Of a stretch of DNA of 64,000 nt, positions 56,807 through 64,000 are shown in pieces. A program made the position numbers and the translations under genes. The first letter of the stretch is position 1; every line of letters starts with the position of its first letter. Below the pieces are notes generated by a model, which did no database searches, was not told the origin of the DNA, and was given only the letters and a program-made list of their open reading frames with translations. Origin of the DNA: Podospora comata (taxonomy: Eukaryota; Ascomycota; Sordariomycetes; Sordariales; Podosporaceae); NCBI GenBank assembly GCA_017354895.1, contig CP071493.1, positions 4,526,001 to 4,590,000 of the forward strand, in the 5' to 3' direction.

Positions 56807-58710
56807 TCAAGACTTTGTAGACCCCGTATCAACCCTCTTAGCAGGCGGCAACGCAGGCTTCTTAAAAACACCACTCCCATCCCCTCCACCCCCACTCCCC
56901 TCACCAATCTGCGTAAACGTCCCCCCCTTAAACCACCTATCCTCCTCCTCCGCCTTCCTCTTCCTGCTCTCTGCCATCGCCTTCGGGTCAACAAGCTCCA
57001 ACCCCTGCATAGGCGTAAACGCAAGCGACGAAACCGTCCCCGCCGTCGCGCCACCCCCCAAACTCGTCCCGACACCCGAGGTCCGCAGCCCTTTGCTCGC
57101 CAGACTGATATTCCCCGCCCCGCCACCAGTCAAACTCCTGAGCGAGGACGACGCACCCCCAATCGAAGTCGTCCCTCCCCACCCTTTGCTCTTCGCGCTG
57201 AGCTTTGCCCTCGTGCGCTGGTCAATCTGAGCGACCCGGAGACGTCCGTCGTCTCGCTGACCAATCATACCCAAGCCTTTGGTGCTGTCTCCTACGCCGT
57301 AGCCAACTTCTTTTTCTTCCTTGCCAAAGGCGACGCGGTTTTGGGCCTTGCGTAGCTCTGTCATGGCGGTCGCCTCCTTTGCTTTGCGGGCGCGGCGACC
57401 ACCGCGTTTCCTGCTGGGCTTGTCGTCTGGTGCTGGGAGGGCACGGGCGCCTTTAGCATTGGGCTTGGCTTGGAGTTTGTCCAGACGGTCGAGGCACTCG
57501 TCTCGGAGACGCTCGCCTTCGGAGCCGTCGCGGAACTGGTGGAAGCAGTCGGTACGGGCGCACATGACGATCTTGTTGGCGAACATCTTCATGGCTTGTT
57601 TCTTGAGGTCGCTGGGAACCTCGCGGACGATGGGTGCCTGGAAGATGAAGCCTTGCTGGCGGATGCCCACGTTCGTGGCAAGGGCCGAGCTGTTTTGTTT
57701 CTTGGAACCCCAGGCTGGTAAGTTGCAGGCTGGGGCTTTCGAGAGACCGGTGAGACCACCCGCTTGGTTGAGAAGTTGTGCGGCAGTAAGAGAGCCGATG
57801 AGAGCTGTCAAGTTTGGCGCGAAGATGTTCATGCGTGATTGCACATACTGGGTCAGCGTCTTCTTGGCTTCATCGAGCGAGATGACCATCTCGCAGGCCT
57901 GCACAACTCGTTGTAACTCTTCTTCAGGCATCGCCTGTCCCTTGGATGTGGTCGCCTCCACGGTGACAATCATCAGTGAGGGCCCGTCGAGAACCTTCTT
58001 GAGGGAGACCCCTAAAATGTTGTTCGTTGACTCTAGAAGTCCCTTGATACTACCCGAGTCCATCGGCCCATTCCCAAGGCAAGCAACCACCTTTGCGTAT
58101 TCCAACGGGTTGGTGATGAGCGTCTCGAGCTCTGGAAACCGGACCGAGTAGTGGTCCCTGATGAACTTGTGTACCAGCGCGATCTCATTGTCGATCTGAG
58201 TTGATAGGCTGTTTGACTGGGTCAACAGGTGGTACTCGGGATGGTCTTCGACATTTCCCACGCTGTCGACCGACTGTGCTGGCTGCTTTTCGTAATGTGC
58301 GATTTTCTGCAACGTTCGAGACAAACTGTCAGGGCTATTGTTCCAAGATAGAGATGTAAACACTTTCCACTGTTGGGGCACAAGCGGGTATGGGTACTAC
58401 TAACCTCGAGAACAGGCTTCAACGTCTTCATGAGACCTGCGACAGTGCGAACGTCACGGACAGCGCCCAGGTTCATCTTTTCGATCTTGGCCTTGGCTTC
58501 GGCTTCATCTTCAGCGGCTGCGGCAGCTTTTTCATCGATCATGTCTGCGTCCTCATTTCCATCGCCCTCGTCGCGTGCTTCTACCATGTCTGTATCGACC
58601 TGCGCGCCATTCGCGAGTCCTTCGTCTGTGAAGAAGTCGTCATCGTTGCCCTGTTCCTCGCCAAAGTCGTCCCCGAAATCATCGAGGAGTTCGTCCGCGT
58701 AGCTGGACAT
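56807..58710 (-). CDS. PRP31: U4/U6 snRNP splicing factor Prp31
   Basis: Binds the U4 snRNA-15.5K complex and is needed to form the U4/U6-U5 tri-snRNP. Exons in transcription order are 58710-58405 and 58306-56807, giving 601 residues with a phase-0 intron. The N-terminus is acidic (MSSYADELLDDFGDDFGEE). The NOSIC-type region begins after the intron (KIAHYEKQPAQS) and includes IDNEIALVHKFIRDHYSVRFPELE. The Nop domain has MNIFAPNLTALIGSLTAAQLL, GGLTGLSKAPACNLPAWGSKK and GFIFQAPIV. The Prp31-specific tail holds DDKPSRKRGGRRARKAKEAT and a Gly/Ser-rich C-terminus. Length is close to other fungal Prp31. Divergent from CLF1. Confidence 0.96.
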
Positions 58711-59043
58711 TGTTTTGATGCGCGCGTGGATAACTTGGTCTGGATTGTTGCGTGCTGTCGAGAAAATATCAATGGCAAAATGAATTACAAAGAAAAGGAA
58801 AGCTGTTGAACTTAATACTGCAAGCCTGTCGCCGGAGTCGGTTTGGGAGGCGCGGCTTGGTCAAGGCTTAAAAAGTGCCCCACATCGCCGTGCGACATGG
58901 GCAAGGAATTGTAGCGTAAACAGTTCTTGAACTTCCCGTTCTCACCGTCCATCATTTCCCCCCCCCCCCCCAAAAAAAATCCCACAAACACCCCCCGTCG
59001 CCTCTCGAACGGAGAATCGCATCAATCGAGAAACCTCATCAAG
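58711..59043. promoter_or_regulatory. Bidirectional promoter between PRP31 and CLF1
   Basis: Only 333 bp separate the two start codons, so both promoters must lie here or overlap the genes. It contains a poly-C/poly-A tract near 58960-58979 upstream of CLF1. Confidence 0.7.
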
Positions 59044-61095
59044 ATGGAGACATCACGTGGCCCACCAAGGGTCAAGAACAAGGCCGCCGCGCCTGTGCAG
59101 ATTTCCGCCGAGCAGTTGCTTCGCGAGGCCGTCGATAGGCAAGAGGTCGCCCTCCAGAAGCCAACACAGCGCTTTGAGGATCTCGAAGAGTTGAAGGAGT
59201 ACCAAGGTCGGAAACGTCGCGAGTATGAAGATTACGTTCGCCGAAACCGCGTTCGATTGGCAAACTGGCTTCAGTATGCCCAGTGGGAGCTTGAGCAGAA
59301 AGAGCTTGCGCGCGCCCGGTCTGTCTTTGAGCGCGCTCTCGATGTTCACCCCAACAACACTCAGCTTTGGATTCGATACATCGAGGCCGAGATAAAGAGC
59401 CGTAATATCAACCATGCGCGCAACCTCCTCGACCGCGCCGTCACCCGGCTGCCTCGCGTGTCGTCTCTGTGGTACAAGTATCTTTATGTCATGGAGATGC
59501 TGGGCGATATCCCCGGGACCCGTCAGGTATTCGATCGGTGGATGCAATGGCACCCAGATGAGAACGCGTGGGCGGCCTACATCCGTCTCGAGAAGCGATA
59601 TGGCGAATATGACAGGGCGAGGGAGATTTTTCGCGCCTTCACCGCGGTGCACCCAGAACCGAGGACATGGCTGAAATGGGCCAAATTTGAGGAGGAACAC
59701 GGAACGACCGATCTGGTGCGCGAAGTCTTTCAGACGGCAATACAGACCATTGCTGAGCTGCTGGGCGATGATGCGGTTGACGAAAAGATATTCATTGCTT
59801 TTGCCAGATACGAGGCACGCTTGGGCGAATATGAACGGGCGCGGGCTATCTACAGATTCGGTCTTGACAACCTTCCAAGGTCCAAATCCATGATTCTTCA
59901 TGCTCAGTACACCACTTTCGAAAAGCAGTTTGGTGACCGAGAGGGAGTGGAGGACGTCATCATCACAAAGAGGAGGAGGCTTTATGAGGAGCAAGTGAAG
60001 GAGAACCCCAAGAACTACGATGTCTGGTTTGACTTTGCAAGGTTGGAAGAGAGCGGAGGCAATGCAGACCGTGTCCGTGAGGTTTACGAAAGGGCAATTG
60101 CTCAAGTGCCTCCCACTCAGGAGAAGCGCCACTGGAGGCGATACATCTTTCTGTTCCTCTTCTACGCGATATGGGAGGAGAGGGAAGCCAAGGATATCGA
60201 ACGTGCCCGGCAAATCTACGACACCTGTCTAGGATTGATCCCCCACAAGAAGTTCACCTTTGCCAAAATCTGGGTGGCCAAAGCTCACTTTGAGATCCGG
60301 CAGGGACAGCTTACCACTGCCCGAAAGACCCTGGGACGGGCCATTGGGATGTGCCCCAAGGACAAGCTCTTCAAAGAATACATCCTCCTCGAGCAAAAGC
60401 TGTACGAGTTCGAGAGGTGCCGGACCCTATATGAGAAGCATGTCATGTACAATCCCGCCAACTGCCAAACATGGATCAAGTGGGCCGAGATTGAACGTGG
60501 CCTTGACGACCTGGAACGGACCCGCGCCATCTTCGAGCTCGCCATCAGTCAGCCAGTCCTGGATATGCCGGAAATGGTGTGGAAAGCCTACATTGATTTC
60601 GAGGAAGAAGAGGGCGAGTACGAGAGGACTCGCGAGCTGTACGAGCGCCTCCTTGCCAAGGCCGACCACCCCAAGGTCTGGATCAGCTACGCCCAGTTCG
60701 AGATCAACATCCCAGAAGCAGACGAGGGCGGCGAGGAGGACGAGGATGAGGAGCGCCCGGTGAGCGAGGAGGCCAAGGAGAGGGCTCGCAAGATCTTTGA
60801 GCGTGCTCACAAGAGCATGAAGGAGAGAGAGCTCAAAGCCGAGCGGGTGTCGCTGCTCAACGCGTGGTTGGCATTCGAGAAGACGCACGGCTCGCCAGAG
60901 GACGTCGAAAAGGTGAACAAACAGATGCCGAGGAAAACGAAGAAAAAAAGAAAGCTGGAGGACGATACGTGGGAGGAGTATGTCGACTACATCTTCCCTG
61001 CGGACGACCAACAGACCAGGAGCTTGTCCAACTTGCTTGCCATGGCCAATGCCTGGAAGCAACAGACGGGTGGAAAGATTGGTGGGGAGGAATGA
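59044..61095 (+). CDS. CLF1: Pre-mRNA splicing factor Clf1/Syf3 (crooked neck)
   Basis: Scaffold of the Prp19-associated NineTeen complex in the spliceosome. Single exon, 683 residues. The start [13 protein letters not shown] follows TCAAG and fits the family; the in-frame ATG at 58927 lies in a low-complexity leader and was rejected. Half-a-TPR (HAT) repeats fill most of the protein: [78 protein letters not shown] and later copies to about residue 620. An acidic stretch ([15 protein letters not shown]) interrupts the last repeats, and a Lys-rich signal [20 protein letters not shown] is near the C-terminus. The length matches fungal Clf1 (about 670-690). Confidence 0.97.
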   Translation: METSRGPPRVKNKAAAPVQISAEQLLREAVDRQEVALQKPTQRFEDLEELKEYQGRKRREYEDYVRRNRVRLANWLQYAQWELEQKELARARSVFERALDVHPNNTQLWIRYIEAEIKSRNINHARNLLDRAVTRLPRVSSLWYKYLYVMEMLGDIPGTRQVFDRWMQWHPDENAWAAYIRLEKRYGEYDRAREIFRAFTAVHPEPRTWLKWAKFEEEHGTTDLVREVFQTAIQTIAELLGDDAVDEKIFIAFARYEARLGEYERARAIYRFGLDNLPRSKSMILHAQYTTFEKQFGDREGVEDVIITKRRRLYEEQVKENPKNYDVWFDFARLEESGGNADRVREVYERAIAQVPPTQEKRHWRRYIFLFLFYAIWEEREAKDIERARQIYDTCLGLIPHKKFTFAKIWVAKAHFEIRQGQLTTARKTLGRAIGMCPKDKLFKEYILLEQKLYEFERCRTLYEKHVMYNPANCQTWIKWAEIERGLDDLERTRAIFELAISQPVLDMPEMVWKAYIDFEEEEGEYERTRELYERLLAKADHPKVWISYAQFEINIPEADEGGEEDEDEERPVSEEAKERARKIFERAHKSMKERELKAERVSLLNAWLAFEKTHGSPEDVEKVNKQMPRKTKKKRKLEDDTWEEYVDYIFPADDQQTRSLSNLLAMANAWKQQTGGKIGGEE

Positions 61096-61498
61096 GCTTG
61101 TTGTGGTGTAATTCAAGTATAAAGATAATAGGAGGCCATAGAATGCACATCAGTTGCCCGGTTTTGGGACTGAATCCCTTTTCAATGAGATTCTTGAGTG
61201 TCTCATTCTTCTCACCATAAGACACTTACAGTATGTTGTCATTTCAGCGGAGGAGACATTAACATGACTGTTTATACTTGAACCGAGTCCAACCGTTCGG
61301 GTCCGCGTTCGCAGCGTTGCGTCCAAGGGTGGGTCGAATTCCGGGCCGAGAAACGGCCAAAGCCGGGAATGATAAGCTAAGAGCAATGAGGTCACCTCAA
61401 ACTACAACCAGCCCAACTTTCTTTCTCTCCGCCTCCTGTTCGATTCTCTTGCGCCAAATAGGTAACCGCTGGGTCGAATTCCAGCTCAATCGGCCACG
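61096..61498. promoter_or_regulatory. CLF1 3' region and GCV1 promoter
   Basis: About 400 bp between two plus-strand genes; no ORF supported. Confidence 0.55.
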
Positions 61499-62953
61499 AT
61501 GCAGTCTACCAGATCAACTGCGCTCTCACGAGCACTCCGGACTGCTGTCCGCAGTCACCCCCACACCGCGAAGCGGCACACTAGCTCAGTTGCTTTGCTG
61601 TCACAGAGATTCCAACCTCAGTCGCAACATCAGCAACACCAGCCACAAAACATCCTCTCCCGCCCAGCAGCATCTTTCACACCTTCTCTCACACAACAAA
61701 CCCGCCATGCCTCCTCCTCCACGACCCCCCAAACTGACCTCCAAAAAACCCCCCTCTACGACCTCCACCTCTCCCACGGCGGCAAAATGGTCCCCTTCGG
61801 CGGCTTCCACATGCCAGTCCAATACTCCTCCCTCGGCGTCGCCCAATCCCACCTCTTCACCCGCTCCCACGCCTCCCTCTTCGACGTCTCCCACATGGTC
61901 CAACGTCTCATCCTCGGCCCGGGCGCCGCCGCTTTCCTAGAGCGGATAACCCCCAGCGACTGCAAGAATCTCGAGACCCACAAGTCGACCCTCTCGGCGC
62001 TCATGACGCTGGATGGAAAAGGTGGGATTTCGGACGATACCATCATCACCAAGCTGGCCGAGGACAAGTTTTATGCTGTGACCAATGCTGGGTGCAGGGG
62101 GAAGGACAACAACTATATTGATCGGGAGATGGCAAAATGGAATACCGAGATGGGGCATGAGGGGTTGAAGGTTAGGGAGGAGCAGCTGGATGGGTGGGGG
62201 TTGGTTGCTGTTCAGGGGCCAAAGGCGGAGGAGATTTTGCAGGGGGTTTTGGCAGAAGAGAGGGTGGATTTGAAGAAGCTGCTTTTTGGGGGGAGTTTGT
62301 ACGCCAAGGTGAAGTATGGGGGTGGGAAGGTGAGCAGCCCGCTTTTGATCAGCAGGGGGGGTTATACCGGTGAGGATGGTTTCGAGATTTCGATCCCTCC
62401 TGCTGAGACGGTGGGTGTTACCGAGGCCTTCCTCGCTGCTGGGTCGGAGGACATCCAGCTTGCTGGGTTGGGCGCGAGAGACAGCTTGCGGTTGGAGGCG
62501 GGCATGTGTCTGTACGGGCATGACCTCAACGACTCCATTACTCCTGTTGAGGCTGGGTTGAGCTGGATTATTCCCAAGGAGAGGAGGTCGGAGAACGCGG
62601 GTTACTACGGCGCTGATGTCATCGCCAAGCAGCTCGTCCCCAGGAGCAAAGGGGGCGCGGGTGTCCACCGTCGCCGGATCGGTCTGCTTGTCGAGGGCGC
62701 GCCCGCGAGAGAAGGGGCCGAAATTGTCTCCCGCAGTGAGGATGGCAAGGAGGCGATTAGCTTGGGGACTGTGACGAGTGGGTGCCCTAGCCCGAGCCTG
62801 GGCAAGAACATCGCCATGGGATACATCAAGGATGGTTTCCACAAGGCTGGCACCGAGGTCGACATTTTGGTGCGTGGCCGGCCAAGGAAGGCGGTGGTGA
62901 CCAAGATGCCGTTTGTGCCGACCAAGTACTGGAAGGGAACTGCCCCGGCTTAA
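61499..62953 (+). CDS. GCV1: Mitochondrial aminomethyltransferase (glycine cleavage T protein)
   Basis: Releases ammonia from the aminomethyl-lipoyl H protein and passes the methylene group to tetrahydrofolate. Single exon, 484 residues. The N-terminal 75-80 residues are rich in Arg, Ser, Gln and His without acids, a long mitochondrial presequence. The enzyme proper starts at KTPLYDLHLSHGGKMVPFGG, with PVQYSSLGVAQSHLFTR and SLFDVSHM (substrate site). Later motifs are RGGYTGEDGFEISIP, ARDSLRLEAGMCLYGHDLND and LGTVTSGCPSPSLGKNIAMGY. After the presequence the length fits the usual 370-410 residue mature enzyme. The frame is unbroken. Confidence 0.96.
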   Translation: MQSTRSTALSRALRTAVRSHPHTAKRHTSSVALLSQRFQPQSQHQQHQPQNILSRPAASFTPSLTQQTRHASSSTTPQTDLQKTPLYDLHLSHGGKMVPFGGFHMPVQYSSLGVAQSHLFTRSHASLFDVSHMVQRLILGPGAAAFLERITPSDCKNLETHKSTLSALMTLDGKGGISDDTIITKLAEDKFYAVTNAGCRGKDNNYIDREMAKWNTEMGHEGLKVREEQLDGWGLVAVQGPKAEEILQGVLAEERVDLKKLLFGGSLYAKVKYGGGKVSSPLLISRGGYTGEDGFEISIPPAETVGVTEAFLAAGSEDIQLAGLGARDSLRLEAGMCLYGHDLNDSITPVEAGLSWIIPKERRSENAGYYGADVIAKQLVPRSKGGAGVHRRRIGLLVEGAPAREGAEIVSRSEDGKEAISLGTVTSGCPSPSLGKNIAMGYIKDGFHKAGTEVDILVRGRPRKAVVTKMPFVPTKYWKGTAPA

Positions 62954-63645
62954 GGCCTGTGATCAGGGAAGCAGCGTATTTTTCTTATGAGGGGGGCATG
63001 TCGTTCAACACATCGCATCGCAAAATTTGGCGCAATTACAAGGCGGACTCTCAGTGGTTTTTTTCAACATATTCGGGACAAGAACCGAACGGAAATGGGA
63101 TAGCGGTTATACGGAGTTAAATCTAGCAAAAAATCAATGTGCTCTAACATTTCATTTTTTCCACGTGTCGTGCCATGATATTTCAAAAGACTGAGATTCA
63201 GCGGACCCCAAAGAATGTTGAAAAGTTTATTATATTCTGATTGTTTATGCTCACCACATCTCCCACTGTAACTCTGGATATCCCAATCTTTTCCCTCAGC
63301 CCCAATAGACCCCTCCTCTAAGTGACCCGTAGGTATAAAAAAAAGAGCCCCCGTCCCCATCCCCCTTGTCCATCAAATCGTCCGTCGTGAAGGAAGAAAA
63401 TAGCATATCCCGAGCCCATGTTGAATGTTCGCCCCAAAAGTTTTCCCACGCCCCCATGCAAAAACAACATAGAAAAACCAACGCTCTAATCAAGAACCAA
63501 AGTTCAAAAGCCAGTCATGACTCCTAACACGCCCGCCCGCCCGCCACCCTTTTCTTGAGAGAAATGGCTGTATGTAATGCAGAAAACGACACCGAAATTC
63601 TACCGAGCACCGCCCAGATGAACAACAATGACAACACAGTTTTTT
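62954..63645. other. Convergent intergenic region
   Basis: 3' flanks of GCV1 and the choline/ethanolamine kinase gene. No supported gene. Confidence 0.6.
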
Positions 63646-64000
63646 TTACTCCTCCTGAGCCCATCTCCTTTCTCTGAGGGGCGCTTCTTTTCCGTCTTTG
63701 TGTCTTGTGCCTGTCACCTCGTCCTTCCAGGCATAGTACTCTCCGAGCCTGATCTCGGCGTACGAGGCATAATCAAAGTCAATGGTGGAAATCTCGGCCT
63801 GGATAAGAGCCCAGATGCCCCAGTAAAACCCTGGGACGCCGCGGAAGTAGTCAACCTCTGTGAGTAGCTGTTCCACCTCGGCCTTCTGGTCAACACCAGC
63901 AGCAGCACCGGGCTTCTTCTCTTCCCGGTAAGCAAAGTAGGCGTGGATGTATTCGTCAATGAACTGGCGTCTCTGAGCCCGAGTGGGAAGAACACTGAAG
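63646..64000 (-). CDS. Choline/ethanolamine kinase, C-terminal part (truncated by window end)
   Basis: Phosphorylates choline or ethanolamine in the Kennedy pathway of phospholipid synthesis. Only the last 117 residues are visible; the reading frame continues past base 64000. Family features: TRAQRRQFIDEYIHAYFAY, then the hallmark GFYWGIWALIQAEISTIDFD and YASYAEIRLGEYYAWK. The C-terminus RERRWAQEE ends at TAG/TAA just inside 63646. The catalytic Brenner motif and N-terminus are outside the window, so choline and ethanolamine specificity cannot be judged. Confidence 0.9.
   Translation of the reverse strand, partial: FSVLPTRAQRRQFIDEYIHAYFAYREEKKPGAAAGVDQKAEVEQLLTEVDYFRGVPGFYWGIWALIQAEISTIDFDYASYAEIRLGEYYAWKDEVTGTRHKDGKEAPLRERRWAQEE

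Noticed and set aside
59053-60213. 386-codon minus-strand ORF inside CLF1
   Set aside because: Antisense shadow of the clear CLF1 coding sequence; no family features.
61937-62842. 301-codon minus-strand ORF inside GCV1
   Set aside because: Antisense shadow of a strongly supported gene.

Overview
The window is nuclear DNA of a filamentous ascomycete, most likely a sordariomycete of the Podospora/Chaetomium/Neurospora kind. The reasons are: many short introns (about 50-110 nt) with GTRNGY donors, CTAAC/CTGAC branch sites and YAG acceptors; wide, C/T-rich intergenic spaces; family-typical fungal genes (Cch1, RIC1, Zn2Cys6 and FlbC-like regulators, a GST with a fungal N-terminal extension); and one AT-rich repeat that looks mutated by RIP (repeat-induced point mutation). 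The species assignment is inference. I rebuilt the exon joins by hand and checked that codon phase carries across every intron given.

Left part (1-20 kb): the 3' two thirds of the CCH1 plasma-membrane calcium channel; a small 93-residue protein gene; a complete-looking Tc1/mariner transposon (8209-9781) with TA target duplication, inverted ends and an intact DD34E transposase; an unknown 298-residue protein; B-type mitotic cyclin (minus), divergent from mitochondrial ribosomal protein uL2m (plus); then a 1.2 kb AT-rich, RIP-like element with long inverted ends (18947-20172).

Middle part (20-44 kb): a PAP2 lipid phosphate phosphatase; casein kinase 2 beta subunit; a GST-like protein fused to a large basic N-terminal region; the RIC1 Golgi exchange-factor subunit (minus), divergent from the THO complex WD40 subunit THO3/TEX1 (plus); a Zn2Cys6 transcription factor; a PHO84-type phosphate permease; and a small multi-exon gene (42924-43799) that looks like the DNA-binding half of a Tc1-like transposase joined to a glutamine-rich tail. 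The last is the best candidate for something new.

Right part (44-64 kb): an unknown 448-residue conserved-looking protein; acetate kinase; a two-finger C2H2 regulator resembling FlbC with 6.4 kb of gene-free DNA upstream; PRP31 and CLF1/SYF3, two pre-mRNA splicing factors transcribed divergently from a 333 bp gap; mitochondrial aminomethyltransferase (glycine cleavage T protein); and the 3' end of a choline/ethanolamine kinase.

Apart from the PRP31-CLF1 pair, neighbours share no obvious pathway. This is an ordinary gene-rich fungal chromosome arm with two DNA-transposon insertions. I saw no rRNA, tRNA, CRISPR array, retroelement or secondary-metabolite cluster.
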